Assembly (NCBI GenBank): GCA_021324795.1
Contig: JAJPIK010000067.1
Coordinates: 174,256-238,255 of the forward strand
DNA length: 64,000 nucleotides
From: Chloroflexota bacterium
Lineage (GTDB): Bacteria; Chloroflexota; UBA6077; FW602-bin22; CADDYW01
Reading direction: 5' to 3'
Part shown: piece after piece, positions 29,363-43,342 of the stretch
Layout: every line of letters starts with the position of its first letter
Position numbering within the stretch: the stretch's first letter is position 1
The notes under the pieces: generated by a model
What the model saw: only the letters and a program-made list of their open reading frames with translations
Databases searched by the model: none
What the model was told of the DNA's origin: nothing
Made by a program: the position numbers and the translations under genes

Positions 29363-30574
29363 TTGGTGTTAATGGACGTGCTGGCTGGTGGAGGAGTCAC
29401 TTCCGCCAAAGGATATCTTGCAGGCGCCGTTGCGGCAGGCATTAAGAAGACCGGCGCGCTTGACCTCTGTATCGTCGCATCCGATCGACCGGCCACGGCG
29501 GCCGGAGTGTTCACAACGAACAAGGTCCGCGCGGCACCAGTCGATCTGAGCGAGCAGCGTATCCGTCGGAACCACCGGGCACGTGGGTTTATCGTCAATG
29601 CGGGCAACGCCAACGCCTGCACTGGCGAGCGTGGCTCGGCGGACGCCGAGGAGATGACACGCTTAGCTGCCGCGAAGATTGGCGCCGAGCCCGATGAGAT
29701 CCTGGTCGCATCCACTGGCGTGATTGGTGTTCACCTGCCCATGGACAAGATTCGCCACGGCGTCGAGCAGATTAAACTGTCTCCCAACGCCGGCGGCACG
29801 GCGGCCCAAGCGATTATGACAACCGATTTGCGTTCCAAAGAACGGGCCGTGCGCATTCAAATCGCTGGGAAAACAATAACAGTTGGCGGCATGGCGAAAG
29901 GATCCGGCATGATCCACCCGAACATGGCGACGATGCTCGCGTTCGTCACCACCGACGCCGCGATTGAGCCGAGCTTCCTCCAACAAGCGCTAAGATCCGC
30001 GGCCGATCATTCCTTCAACATGATTTCGGTGGATGGTGATACCAGTACGAACGACACGCTCGTCGTCCTAGCGAATGGCGCGGCGGAAAATCGGCCAATC
30101 GTTGCCGGGACACCCGAAGCCTCGTCGTTTCAGACCGCCCTTGACGACGTGACGATTCACCTGGCGAAGGCGATCGCCCGTGATGGCGAGGGAGCGACCA
30201 AGTTGATCGAGGTAACTGTGGACGGAGCAGCATCGGCAGAGGATGCCCGCAAGGCCGCCCGGGCCGTTGTTTCGTCTAGTCTCCTCAAAGCCGCGGTCTA
30301 CGGCGCCGATCCAAACTGGGGGCGCATCCTCTGTGCACTTGGCTACAGTGGTGCCGCGGTTAATCCAAACCGCACGGACATCCTAATCGGCGACGTGTGG
30401 CTGATGCGTGATGGCAACATTCTGCCCTTCGATCGTGCCACGGCTGTTGCCCAGATGGCAGGACCGGAGGTCTTTATCCGTGCGAATCTCCACCTAGGCT
30501 CAGCTACGGCTACTGCCTGGGGATGCGATCTTACCGAGCAATACGTGGAGATCAACGGTAAATACACGACCTGA
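29363..30574 (+). CDS. argJ: Bifunctional glutamate N-acetyltransferase/amino-acid acetyltransferase ArgJ
   Basis: [55 protein letters not shown]. Confidence 0.97.
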   Translation: MVLMDVLAGGGVTSAKGYLAGAVAAGIKKTGALDLCIVASDRPATAAGVFTTNKVRAAPVDLSEQRIRRNHRARGFIVNAGNANACTGERGSADAEEMTRLAAAKIGAEPDEILVASTGVIGVHLPMDKIRHGVEQIKLSPNAGGTAAQAIMTTDLRSKERAVRIQIAGKTITVGGMAKGSGMIHPNMATMLAFVTTDAAIEPSFLQQALRSAADHSFNMISVDGDTSTNDTLVVLANGAAENRPIVAGTPEASSFQTALDDVTIHLAKAIARDGEGATKLIEVTVDGAASAEDARKAARAVVSSSLLKAAVYGADPNWGRILCALGYSGAAVNPNRTDILIGDVWLMRDGNILPFDRATAVAQMAGPEVFIRANLHLGSATATAWGCDLTEQYVEINGKYTT

Positions 30575-30590
30575 GTATGCAGGACGCTTC

Positions 30591-31511
30591 ATGGGAGGAA
30601 AGCAATTCTTGGGAGAGTCGGATTTAGCCGCTACTTTGGCGGAGGCCTTGCCGTACGTTAGTCGTTACCTAGGAAAGACCATCGTCGTCAAGTTGGGTGG
30701 TAGTGCGCTTGGCCAACACGACACGACGATCGAAGATGTCGTTATCTGCCACCGGCTCGGGATCCGGATCGTTCTGGTTCACGGTGGTGGCAACGCAATC
30801 AGCCAGTGGCTGAAACGCGTTGGTAAGGAGCCCCGCTTTGTCAAAGGGCTACGCGTAACCGACGACGAGACAATGGAGCTAGTGATTATGACTCTGGCTG
30901 GTCAGGTCAATAAACAGCTTGTGGCCGAGCTCCAGAGATTTGGCGGACACGCGGTCGGTTTGTGTGGCCTCGACGGCGGTTTGCTCCGCGCGCGATCGGT
31001 CGACCCTGAGCTTGGACGCGTCGGGGAAGTTTACGCGGTGGATCTGACGCCGCTGCAAGCCTTGACCGAGGCGGGCTATATTCCCGTCGTCGCGCCGATC
31101 GCTCTGGGAGACGATGGTCAAAGTCTGAACCTTAACGCTGATACCGCGGCGGCCGAGCTCGCGGCAACCCTTCGGGCAGCCAAAGCGATCTTTCTTACCG
31201 ACGTTCCCGGCGTTCTCGACGCTGAGCATAAGCTATTGTCAGCGTTGACGGCGAGCCAGGTCCGCTCGCTGATCGCCGAAGGGGTCATCAGTGGCGGGAT
31301 GATTCCAAAAGTTGAAGCGTGCTTGCGAGCGTTGGCTGGCGTGGAACGCAGCCACATCATCGATGGACGCGTTGCGCATGCGCTGATTCGCGAACTATTT
31401 ACTGACCGTGGCGTTGGCACCATGATCACCGCGGAATTAGACCGGCGACCAGCCGATGAAAATCAGGAGGCGGACGTTGCAACTGACCACGCAGAACTGG
31501 CAAGAACTTGA
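30591..31511 (+). CDS. argB: Acetylglutamate kinase
   Basis: ALPYVSRYLGKTIVVKLGGSALG, LVHGGGNAISQWLKR, GVISGGMIPKVEACLRAL. Confidence 0.96.
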   Translation: MGGKQFLGESDLAATLAEALPYVSRYLGKTIVVKLGGSALGQHDTTIEDVVICHRLGIRIVLVHGGGNAISQWLKRVGKEPRFVKGLRVTDDETMELVIMTLAGQVNKQLVAELQRFGGHAVGLCGLDGGLLRARSVDPELGRVGEVYAVDLTPLQALTEAGYIPVVAPIALGDDGQSLNLNADTAAAELAATLRAAKAIFLTDVPGVLDAEHKLLSALTASQVRSLIAEGVISGGMIPKVEACLRALAGVERSHIIDGRVAHALIRELFTDRGVGTMITAELDRRPADENQEADVATDHAELART

Positions 31512-32670
31512 AGCCAAATATTACATGCGAACTTTCAACCGGCTGCCGCTCGTATTGGTCCGGGGTGAAGGCGCACGTGTCTGGGACGACAAGGGCAACT
31601 CATATCTCGACATGGTGGCCGGTCTCGCGGTCAACGTCCTAGGTCATTGTCATCCGGCCGTCGTCGAGGCGATTACCCATCAGGCCCGAACCCTCATCCA
31701 CACAACCAATCTCTACTACACCACGCCTCAGCTCGAGTTGGCTCAACTTCTGATCGAGAACTCATGCGCGGATCGGATCTTCTTTGCGAACAGTGGGGCC
31801 GAGGCCAATGAGGGTGCACTGAAGCTTGCCCGTAAGTGGGGGCGACTGAATCGGAACGGTGCCTACGAAGTCATCACTGCGGATAACTCGTTCCATGGGC
31901 GCACGCTAGCTACACTGGCCGCGACTGGCCAGCCCAAGTACCACAAGCCATTCGAGCCGATGCCAGCCGGGTTTGTTTCAGTTCCATTCAACGACTTGGC
32001 TGCCCTGAAGGCGGCGACTGGTCCCCAGACCTGCGCGGTTATGCTGGAAGTGGTCCAGGGTGAGAGCGGCATTCACCTCGCCAACCACGACTATTTGGTC
32101 GGTGTCCGCCAGTGGTGCAACGAACAAGGATTGCTTCTTATCTTCGATGAGATTCAGGCTGGCATGGGTCGCACCGGGAAGTTTCTGTCGTTCGAGCATC
32201 ATGGCGTCGAACCTGACGTTTTTACGTTGGCGAAGGGGCTGGCGGGTGGTGTCCCAATCGGTGCCTTTCTGTCCAAAGAAGCGGTGAGCATCCTTTCAGC
32301 AGGCGATCACGGCTCAACCTTTGGCGGCAGTCCATTGGCCTGCGCGGCTGGCGTGGCGACTGTTGGAACAATTCTTCGCGAGGATCTCGCCGTCCACAGC
32401 GCTGAGATTGGCGCCTACGCTCTCGCTAAGCTCCGTGACCTGCAATCTCGCCACGACCTCATTGCCGAGGTCCGGGGCATGGGCCTTATGCTTGCCTTTG
32501 ATCTCAAGACCGAATCGGCGGCTAAAGTCGTCACTGAAGGATTGAAGCGCGGCCTGATTTTGAATAATACGGGCCCGCAAACCATCCGGATGGTACCGCC
32601 GCTCATCATTGGGAAAGCGGAAGTCGACGAAGCTATCGCGACGATCGATTTGATCTTAGCCGAGCTGTAG
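31477..32670 (+). CDS. argD: Acetylornithine/succinylornithine aminotransferase
   Basis: TTG start 31477 after AGGAGG (ORF track uses 31456); YLDMVAGLAVNVLGHCHPAVVEAI, FANSGAEANEGALKLARKW, LLIFDEIQAGMGRTGKF. Confidence 0.95.
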   Translation: MQLTTQNWQELEAKYYMRTFNRLPLVLVRGEGARVWDDKGNSYLDMVAGLAVNVLGHCHPAVVEAITHQARTLIHTTNLYYTTPQLELAQLLIENSCADRIFFANSGAEANEGALKLARKWGRLNRNGAYEVITADNSFHGRTLATLAATGQPKYHKPFEPMPAGFVSVPFNDLAALKAATGPQTCAVMLEVVQGESGIHLANHDYLVGVRQWCNEQGLLLIFDEIQAGMGRTGKFLSFEHHGVEPDVFTLAKGLAGGVPIGAFLSKEAVSILSAGDHGSTFGGSPLACAAGVATVGTILREDLAVHSAEIGAYALAKLRDLQSRHDLIAEVRGMGLMLAFDLKTESAAKVVTEGLKRGLILNNTGPQTIRMVPPLIIGKAEVDEAIATIDLILAEL

Positions 32671-32781
32671 AAGCGACCTATGGCGAAGCCAGCCGCTCGT
32701 CATTTATGGTGGACGACTGGCTTCGATGCCGCTCCGAACAGAAGGTCGAAACGCTCGTTGGACGTTAAGGCTGAAAGACGC

Positions 32782-33042
32782 CTAACTCAGGAAGACAATT
32801 CCCAAAGGAACCCACGGGGCAGATAGCGCCTGAGGAGTCGTGATTGGGACAAACGTCGGAGCAACCGCCGGAGCTGTCGTCGGCGTGGAATAGTTCAAAA
32901 ATCCGGCGACGACCAGGGCCAGGGTGGCAAACGCGGCGAGCAAAGTGATAATCAGAAAAGGCACGCGATTACCGCGTCGAGGCAATTGCGCCTGCTGAGC
33001 CGAGCGTGCCGAGCGCCCACGCCGATCCCGCTTCTTTGGCAT
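32782..33042 (-). CDS. Hypothetical small single-TM protein
   Basis: MPKKRDRRGRSARSAQQAQLPRRGNRVPFLIITLLAAFATLALVVAGFLNYSTPTTAPAVAP...; basic N-terminus, one TM. Confidence 0.5.
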   Translation of the reverse strand: MPKKRDRRGRSARSAQQAQLPRRGNRVPFLIITLLAAFATLALVVAGFLNYSTPTTAPAVAPTFVPITTPQALSAPWVPLGIVFLS

Positions 33043-33138
33043 ACCTACGGTATCCTTCCGTTCCTCTCCCAATCAGGCGTTATCATCATACCATGTGGTG
33101 CCCGACCTTGCTCGTCACAATCCCGACATTCCTCCCAA

Positions 33139-33528
33139 TCAGACCGCGCCCCGCTCTAAAGTGACTTCGTAGGCCCCATAGACGAATGGCGATTCCCAGA
33201 CTTGCACCCGGACTGAACTAATCGCGTGGGCATCGAGCGTGGGAATAACCAAACGGCAGATCTCCTCGGCAACCACCTCGGCAGTTGAGTTGCGTCCCTG
33301 AAGCGAGGGGATCTGATTCAGATACTTATAGTTCAACTCGGCAAGTGCGTGATCGAAACTTGGGCGAAGTACCCCAAGGTCGATGAGAGTATCGTCTGGA
33401 CCAAGCCGATCGCCGCGCACGACGAGCTCGACTCGATAAGTATGCCCATGCAACTGAGCCGCAGGACCAAAATCACCACGGAGAGAATGCGCCGCTTCGA
33501 ATTGTCCAATCACGCCAATCTCAAACAT
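33139..33528 (-). CDS. 6-pyruvoyl/6-carboxytetrahydropterin synthase (PTPS/QueD)-like protein lacking the expected catalytic Cys
   Basis: MFEIGVIGQFEAAHSLRGDFGPAAQLHGHTYRVEL; FDHALAELNYKYLNQIPSLQGRNSTAEVVAEEI. Confidence 0.85.
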   Translation of the reverse strand: MFEIGVIGQFEAAHSLRGDFGPAAQLHGHTYRVELVVRGDRLGPDDTLIDLGVLRPSFDHALAELNYKYLNQIPSLQGRNSTAEVVAEEICRLVIPTLDAHAISSVRVQVWESPFVYGAYEVTLERGAV

Positions 33529-33561
33529 AGCGCTGACTCAACCACATTCACATTCTGGATC

Positions 33562-34569
33562 TCAGTACTCAAAGACTACCTGCTGAACCTGTTCGGGGTA
33601 TCGATCAATTAGGTCATACGCTGCCGCGGCAGCGTCGATTGGGAAGCGATGCGAAATGAGATCTTCTAGGGGCAGGCGGTCCAGCAAATTGACGGCAACC
33701 GCCAGTCGTCGCTGACGATCCCAGCGACGACTCAGAGCCGGATCGATCGTCGACACCTGTGAGCTGCGCAACCGCAAGCGATCTCGGTGGAAACGAGCGC
33801 CAAGGTCCAGCGAGACTAGCTTGTTACCATACCACGAAGTAACGACGACCGTCCCTTGAAACGCGACGGCATCGATCGCATGTTGCAGCGCCGCTGGCTG
33901 TCCACTGGCTTCGAGCGCGACGTCCGCGCCGCGTCCGTTGGTGAGCGACCGAATCTCTTCGGCGATCCGTTCATGAGGCTCGAGCGTGAGACGTGCACCC
34001 CACTGCAGTGCACACTCGCGTCGTCGTGGCAATGGATCAATTGCCACGACTTCGCCTCCTCGTAAAGAGGCGAGCGAGCAGAGCAGTAACCCGACCGTGC
34101 CCAAGCCGAAGATGGCCACCGTTTCGCCGAACGCCAGCGGGGTGTCCAGCATCACGTTGACCGCTGTCTCCAAGTTCGCCAGCATGGCGATACGCAAAAC
34201 TGGCAGCTTATCGGGTACCACCACGACGACGCGCTCGTCTACGATGAATTCACTCTGGTGGGGGTGAAATGCGAAGACGTGACTGCCGGGTCGGACGTCG
34301 GAAACGCCTTCACCAACGTCGACCACACGCCCTGCACAAGCGTAGCCGTACTTGATCGGGTAACCAAAGCCACCGACTAGGGTTGGCAGATCCAAGCTGA
34401 GGTCTTCGGGAACTTCGCCTCGGTAGACGAGCATCTCGGTGCCGTGACTAATCGCCGAGACCATCGTTTGCACCCGGACCTGTCCACCCCGCGGTATTCC
34501 GATGCTTTCCGAACGGAGCTCGACGAGGCGGCGTCCGATCGTCCATATGGCCACCGCCTGAGAGGTCAC
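33562..34569 (-). CDS. Zinc-type alcohol dehydrogenase-like (MDR) protein
   Basis: GTG start 34569; YGYACAGRVVDVGEGV, ETVAIFGLGTVGLLLCSLASLRGGEVVAIDP, GRGADVALEASGQPAAL. Confidence 0.88.
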   Translation of the reverse strand: MTSQAVAIWTIGRRLVELRSESIGIPRGGQVRVQTMVSAISHGTEMLVYRGEVPEDLSLDLPTLVGGFGYPIKYGYACAGRVVDVGEGVSDVRPGSHVFAFHPHQSEFIVDERVVVVVPDKLPVLRIAMLANLETAVNVMLDTPLAFGETVAIFGLGTVGLLLCSLASLRGGEVVAIDPLPRRRECALQWGARLTLEPHERIAEEIRSLTNGRGADVALEASGQPAALQHAIDAVAFQGTVVVTSWYGNKLVSLDLGARFHRDRLRLRSSQVSTIDPALSRRWDRQRRLAVAVNLLDRLPLEDLISHRFPIDAAAAAYDLIDRYPEQVQQVVFEY

Positions 34570-35234
34570 AATTTTCCCTCGAAGATGAGATCTGGACCAG
34601 CAGGGATCCACTGGGCTGTCTGGAATCGGATCGCCTGCGCCAATCGAACCACACCGAGATCTCCCACCGCCCCCACTCCCTTGCCGATCAAAAGTGGCGC
34701 GATGCAAATCGCCAGGCGTGAGACAAGCCCAGCCCGCAGAAACGAGGTGATCGTCTGATTTCCGCCTTCCACCAAGACACGTTCAATGCCAAAGGACGAT
34801 AGGCACTCCAGTGCGCTGGCCAGACAGACCTTTCCATCGTCACTCTCCTCGACAACAACGACGTCAACCCCTTTAGCGCAGAGCCTGACAATCCGCTCGG
34901 CCGACGCGCGGGGCGTCGTAATCAGCACTGTCGAAGCCTTTGCCGAGTCGTTGAGCACCATCGATCCGAGGGGAATTCGTAAAGCGCTGTCGAGCACCAC
35001 GCGCCGGGGTTGTTCGCCCCGAACAAGTCGCAGCGTCAGACGAGGATCATCAGCGATGATCGTGCCAACTCCTACTAACACCGCCTGATTTTCCGCGCGC
35101 AACGCGTGGGCATAGGTAAGAGTGGCCGGCGAGCTAATCCACCGAGAATCCCCGGTGCAGGTTGCAATCTGCCCATCGAGGGATTGAGCGTAGTGGACAG
35201 TGACGACCGGCTGATTGTGCGCATGATCCTTCAC
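34566..35234 (-). CDS. RibD C-terminal/dihydrofolate reductase-like reductase
   Basis: VTVHYAQSLDGQIATCTGDSRWISSPATLTYAHALRAENQAVLVGVGTIIADDPRLTLR; VLVEGGNQTITSFL; 4-nt overlap with the MDR gene. Confidence 0.88.
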   Translation of the reverse strand: MKDHAHNQPVVTVHYAQSLDGQIATCTGDSRWISSPATLTYAHALRAENQAVLVGVGTIIADDPRLTLRLVRGEQPRRVVLDSALRIPLGSMVLNDSAKASTVLITTPRASAERIVRLCAKGVDVVVVEESDDGKVCLASALECLSSFGIERVLVEGGNQTITSFLRAGLVSRLAICIAPLLIGKGVGAVGDLGVVRLAQAIRFQTAQWIPAGPDLIFEGKL

Positions 35235-35416
35235 GCCGGCCTCATTGGCACAAACTGTGCCTTCTGCTGAAGGAAAATCTCTAACTCCCGCTTAATCAAA
35301 TCACGCCACGCTTTAATCGACTTGCCCCACTGCGATGCGTAGAATGCGATTTGATCGACGCGAACGAAGTTCGTCACAAACCATTGACGCGGGAGGGGAC
35401 GAAGAGTCATGGCCAA
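35231..35416 (-). CDS. Possible small ORF upstream of the RibD_C gene
   Basis: 61 aa; stop overlaps GTG of 34566-35234 (GTGA). No recognised family. Confidence 0.3.
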   Translation of the reverse strand: MAMTLRPLPRQWFVTNFVRVDQIAFYASQWGKSIKAWRDLIKRELEIFLQQKAQFVPMRPA

Positions 35417-35639
35417 GGATTACGACCGCGAACTAGAATCTCAATTGATCGAGGCCAAAGCCGCACTACAAGGCCAGGCCGAGGCTATGCTCGATCTTCT
35501 ACTACAGTTTGAATCGAAGCTTCAGGCTCGGTTAGATGCTGCGGAAGCACGCATTATCGCCTTACGCGAGGCGATCGCGCGCCAACAGGAGATGGACCGG
35601 GCGAATTCAGCTCAGCCACAAGAAGCGCTGACGAAGTAG
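35409..35639 (+). CDS. Hypothetical small coiled-coil protein
   Basis: MAKDYDRELESQLIEAKAALQGQAEAMLDLLLQFESKLQARLDAAEARIIALREAIARQQEM; GGGAGG upstream. Confidence 0.5.
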   Translation: MAKDYDRELESQLIEAKAALQGQAEAMLDLLLQFESKLQARLDAAEARIIALREAIARQQEMDRANSAQPQEALTK

Positions 35640-35647
35640 TAACGTGC

Positions 35648-36064
35648 TTACCGTTCAGCCTGTGGACTTGCGAAGAATAGATTCCACCACTGTTGCCAGG
35701 CTGGAACGGATGGCGGTGTGCTGGACGGGCTCGGCGGCGGTACCGGGCCCGGTGCCGGCTGATCGGTTAAGACGATGACTGCCGTATCGCCGGGCTTGGT
35801 CCAGCCAAGCTCTTCTCGGGCCAGCTTTTCGATCGCTGCGTCGGTTTGCAGGTAGTCAATATTTGCACGAAGACGCTGATTTTCCTGCTTGAGCTCGCTT
35901 ATCTTTTGCTCTAGCGCTTGCTTCTGGAGATTGAGCTGATACTCGGTGATGGCTAGTCGCGCGAACGATACGACGACGAGCACGCACATCGTGAGTAAGG
36001 TGACAATCACCACATGACGGAGCGGAAAAGCAATGGGGGAACGTCTGAGCATGCGCCCCATCAA
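35648..36064 (-). CDS. Septum formation initiator (FtsB/DivIC-like)
   Basis: One TM, then LNLQKQALEQKISELKQENQRLRANIDYLQTDAAIEKLAREELGWTKPGDTAVIVL. Confidence 0.88.
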   Translation of the reverse strand: MMGRMLRRSPIAFPLRHVVIVTLLTMCVLVVVSFARLAITEYQLNLQKQALEQKISELKQENQRLRANIDYLQTDAAIEKLAREELGWTKPGDTAVIVLTDQPAPGPVPPPSPSSTPPSVPAWQQWWNLFFASPQAER

Positions 36065-37209
36065 GCTACTCTTCGCTCGTTCATAAACTGCCGCGCCATC
36101 TGGATGCGTTCTGCGATTGATGGATGGTCATAGAACAGGATCTCGACCCATCGCGCCGGATCGTATTCAGCGAGATTCTGATCGGCGAGGCGCGTCATCG
36201 TCGTGATGAAAGCCTGAGGCGCTTGAGTCAAGCATAGCGCATACCAATCGGCAGCACGCTCCATGTGGCGAGAAAGGGCGTTCAAGATAGGCATGGTCAC
36301 CACACTGACAATTCCCAAAGTAAGCGCCAACAGCGCCAAGCCAGCCACGTCCGCCACGCCTTGATAGCCAAACTGGTGTTGTCCCCATTCCAGGGCAAGC
36401 TTCCCCAGGTAGAGGCCGACAAAAGTTACTACGGCCTGGCTTCCGATTAGCCGTGGCACGTCGCCATGAGCGTGGTGACCAAGCTCATGGGCGAAGACAA
36501 CAGCGATTTCGTCCGGCGAATAGTGATCGAGCAACGTGTCGCCAAGAACAACGCGGCGCGTATTTCCGAGCCCCATGAGCGCGGCATTTGCCGCGGTCGT
36601 CTTGGAACTGAGATTCATCCGGAAAACGTCCTGGATGTGCACGCACGCCTGATTGGCAAGACGCTCCAGGCAATCGGTCAAGCTTGGTCGGTCCAATGGC
36701 GTAAGCTTAAAGAAAAGCGGCAGAAGGAGGATCGGCGCCAAATTTGCCATGCCGATGATGAAGAGAATATAGAGCACGCCGGCCACTATCCACCAAGCAG
36801 CAGGGAGCGCTAATAGCAAGGCATAGACGATTTCAACCATCGCTCCGCCGAGCACAATCGAGATTGCTTCTCCTTTGGCCCAATCGCCAAGCCATTGGAG
36901 GAAAGACTGGACTGATATTCCGTACCGACGTGGCAGCCACCAGCCGCTAACAATGCCGAAAGGGAAGGAAAGGATCGAAAAGCCAATCCAAATCGAGAGG
37001 ACGTAGACGGCGACCACGACGACTCGTTCCCCGACGAGTCCCGCGACCAGTGCTCGGAGATGAATCGTTTCATTGGTCAGGACCAAAGCGCCAAGATAAA
37101 GTCCCGCGAGGACCAACTCAGCGAGAAAGAACGCTCGCTTCAGGGCGGCATAGCGTCGCGCCTGTTGCTGACGATGGGGATCGACTCTGACACCTTCGTC
37201 TTGAAACAT
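36061..37209 (-). CDS. M48-family (Ste24-like) membrane metallopeptidase
   Basis: VFAHELGHHAHGD (HEXXH) with multiple TM segments; RHMERAADWYAL. Confidence 0.9.
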   Translation of the reverse strand: MFQDEGVRVDPHRQQQARRYAALKRAFFLAELVLAGLYLGALVLTNETIHLRALVAGLVGERVVVVAVYVLSIWIGFSILSFPFGIVSGWWLPRRYGISVQSFLQWLGDWAKGEAISIVLGGAMVEIVYALLLALPAAWWIVAGVLYILFIIGMANLAPILLLPLFFKLTPLDRPSLTDCLERLANQACVHIQDVFRMNLSSKTTAANAALMGLGNTRRVVLGDTLLDHYSPDEIAVVFAHELGHHAHGDVPRLIGSQAVVTFVGLYLGKLALEWGQHQFGYQGVADVAGLALLALTLGIVSVVTMPILNALSRHMERAADWYALCLTQAPQAFITTMTRLADQNLAEYDPARWVEILFYDHPSIAERIQMARQFMNERRVA

Positions 37210-37213
37210 GATT

Positions 37214-38164
37214 TTACTCCCGGGATACGGTCGTTACCGCCCGAGCCGCGACGCCCACCAAATCATTCACGTCGGCGATTCCCTCGGCTTCGAGGAAAGC
37301 GTGAAGACCGTCGACAATGTCGAGCATTACCCGCGGATTGACAAACGTGCCGGTGCCGACCTGGACGGCGCTAGCTCCTGCCATAATAAATTGAAGAGCA
37401 TCGTCAGCCGAGGTGATTCCGCCAACTCCAATAATGGGGACGTCAACCACTTGGGCCACTTGCCAGACCATGCGGACGGCGATTGGGCGAATGGCCGGTC
37501 CTGATAAGCCCCCGGTCAGGTTCGCCAGGTAAGGCTGGCGTTTCTTGACGTCGATGACCATCCCAGGAATCGTGTTAATCAAGGTCAGCGCATCGGCCCC
37601 GGCCTCGGCTACTGCCGAGGCGACCTCAGCGATGTCGGTGACGTTGGGCGAGAGCTTCACCAAGAGTGGTACGTCGCACACCGCGCGTACCTCACGAGTG
37701 ACCAGCGCAGCATCTTCGCAACTCAGCCCAAACATTTTGCCTTCTGAAGCAACGTTGGGGCACGAGATGTTCAGTTCGATCGCCGCGACGCCCGGCGTTT
37801 CCGAAAGCGCTTCGACGATCTGGACGTACTCGTCCACCGAGAATCCGGCAACGTTGACAATCACCGGCACCGACCACGAAGCCCAAACTGGCGCTTTCTC
37901 CCGGATCGCCCGGTCGAGCCCAACGTTCTGTAGTCCGATCGCGTTGAGCATGCCCGAGGGCGTCTCGGCGATGCGCGGCTGAGGATTACCCTCGCGCGGA
38001 CGGAGAGTGATCGCCTTACTGACGATTGCTCCCAGCCGGTTCACGTCGATGAGCTTCGCATATTCAGTTCCGTAACCAAACGTCCCCGAGGCGGCCATCA
38101 CCGGATTTTTTAAACTCAGACCACTTGGATGTCGCGGCGCTAATTCGACGGCGAGGTTACTCAC
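37214..38164 (-). CDS. pyrD: Dihydroorotate dehydrogenase (class 1B-like)
   Basis: GTG start 38164; LKNPVMAASGTFGYGTEYAKLIDVNRLGAIVSKAITLRPREGNPQPRIAETPSGMLNAIGLQN. Confidence 0.94.
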   Translation of the reverse strand: MSNLAVELAPRHPSGLSLKNPVMAASGTFGYGTEYAKLIDVNRLGAIVSKAITLRPREGNPQPRIAETPSGMLNAIGLQNVGLDRAIREKAPVWASWSVPVIVNVAGFSVDEYVQIVEALSETPGVAAIELNISCPNVASEGKMFGLSCEDAALVTREVRAVCDVPLLVKLSPNVTDIAEVASAVAEAGADALTLINTIPGMVIDVKKRQPYLANLTGGLSGPAIRPIAVRMVWQVAQVVDVPIIGVGGITSADDALQFIMAGASAVQVGTGTFVNPRVMLDIVDGLHAFLEAEGIADVNDLVGVAARAVTTVSRE

Positions 38165-38939
38165 GACCAGATCATCTCCTCCAATGGAAACACCGGACCA
38201 TCGCGGCAGACCCGCTGGTAGCCGTAGCGGGTTGGCACAACACAGCCCAGACAAACCCCCATCGCACAGCCCATGTGCTCTTCCATGGCGATTTGAATGG
38301 GCAAGCGCGGCGAGCGTGGTAAACCGGTCAAGGCCTTGAGCATCGGCACCGGACCACAGGCGCAAAGCTGATCAGCCCAGGTGAGGTAAGTCGGAATCAA
38401 TGTGGTTACAAAACCAGCGTGACCAAGGCTGCCGTCGTCGGTCGCAACCACGTACTCGACTTCCTCCGGGACCAGCGAGGCGGGAAAGACTTTCCCAGCG
38501 TTCCGGAAGCCGGCGAGCAAAGTTACTTCAAGATGGCACCGGAGCGCCTCCTCCGCCAATGCAACCAAAGGTACGATGCCGACTCCCCCCGCCACGAGGA
38601 GAAGTCGTTTCGTCGTCCGCTCAATCTGAAAAGGACGGCCAAGTGGGCCGAGCACGTCGACGAGGTCGCCCGGGCGTAGGTGTGTCAAGAGCTCAGTCCC
38701 ACGTCCCACGACGTCATACAAGACGTCATACTGGCCGGAGGGCAGCATGTTTCGTGGATTGGCCCCCGTTCGCAAAACACTTAACGGTCGACGAAGCAGC
38801 GGATCCAACGAGCTCCCGCAGCGCAAGTGGACGAACTGTCCAGGTCGCACGTCGCGTGCTTGCGCTGGCTCTTCCAGACGCAGCACGAACACGCGATTAG
38901 CGATTTCGTCATTGATAATCACCGAGGCCGGACCTTGTT

Positions 38940-38943
<4 letters not shown>
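38161..38943 (-). CDS. pyrK: Dihydroorotate dehydrogenase electron transfer subunit
   Basis: [42 protein letters not shown]. Confidence 0.93.
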
Positions 38944-42196
<3,253 letters not shown>

Positions 42197-42200
<4 letters not shown>

Positions 42201-43342
42201 AGAGGTTTCTCACACAGGGCGATGAATTTATCGAACAAGCCTTGATTATCCTGCGGTCCCGGTGCGCCTTCAGGGTGATATTGCACGGAAAAGACCGGCC
42301 AGCTTTCGTGGGCGAGGCCTTCCACGGAGCGATCATTGAGGTTGATCTGGCTGATGTAAAAGCCGGTCCGCGGATCAATCGAACTAGCGTCCACTTGGAA
42401 CTCGTGGTTTTGCGAGGTTATGTGAATGTGTCCGGTCCGGGTATCTTGTACCGGATGGTTGCCGCCGTGGTGACCAAAGCGCAAGCGGCTTGTCGTCCCG
42501 CCAATGGCTTGGCCGAGGATCTGGTGGCCGAGACAAATCCCCATTAGAGGAATTCGCGAATCCAGTAACCCGCGCATCGTTTCAACACAACCGGCCAAGC
42601 GAGCAGGATCACCCGGCCCATTCGAAACTACGACGCCATCGGGATCGAGTGCCAGGATCTCCGCCGCTGACGCGTCGTAAGGCAAGACGGTAAGTCGGGC
42701 ACCACGACGCCCCAGCGAGCGCAGGATGTTTTCTTTGATGCCGCAGTCGACGACGACGACGCGCTTCCCGTTCGCCGACGAGTTCCCGTTGCCCCAGTCC
42801 ACCGGAGCTTCAATTGTCGCCCGTGCAACCAAATCCTTTTCACTCAACGGCGTGACCTGACGGACTCGCGCTACCAACTCGTCCTCGGGGATTCCTGCCA
42901 CCTGTTGGACCAACATCGCTCTCATCGTACCCCGGGCGCGCAAGCGACGGGTCAACGCGCGCGTATCGACCCCATGGAGGGCTGGGATACCGTGCTCCCG
43001 CAGAAACGGCGCCAACGCTCCGTGTGAATTCCAGTTACTCGGATCGTCATAGTATTCACGTACAATCAGACCGGCAATCCAGGGACGGCGTGACTCCTGG
43101 TGCTCCTGGGCAATGCCATAGTTCCCAATGAGCGGGTAGGTCAGGGTAACGATCTGTCCGCCATAGGATGGATCGGTCGCGATCTCCTGGTAGCCGGTCA
43201 TACTCGTATTGAAGACCACCTCACCCTCACCATCAACCGGCGCACCGAACGATTCGCCCCAGAAAATGCTCCCATCTTCGAGCACAAGCGCTGACTTCGC
43301 GGTCACGCCGGCACCTCCGCTCCGCTCACGATTGTCCGACAA
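42197..43342 (-). CDS. carA: Carbamoyl-phosphate synthase small subunit
   Basis: [50 protein letters not shown]. Confidence 0.97.
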
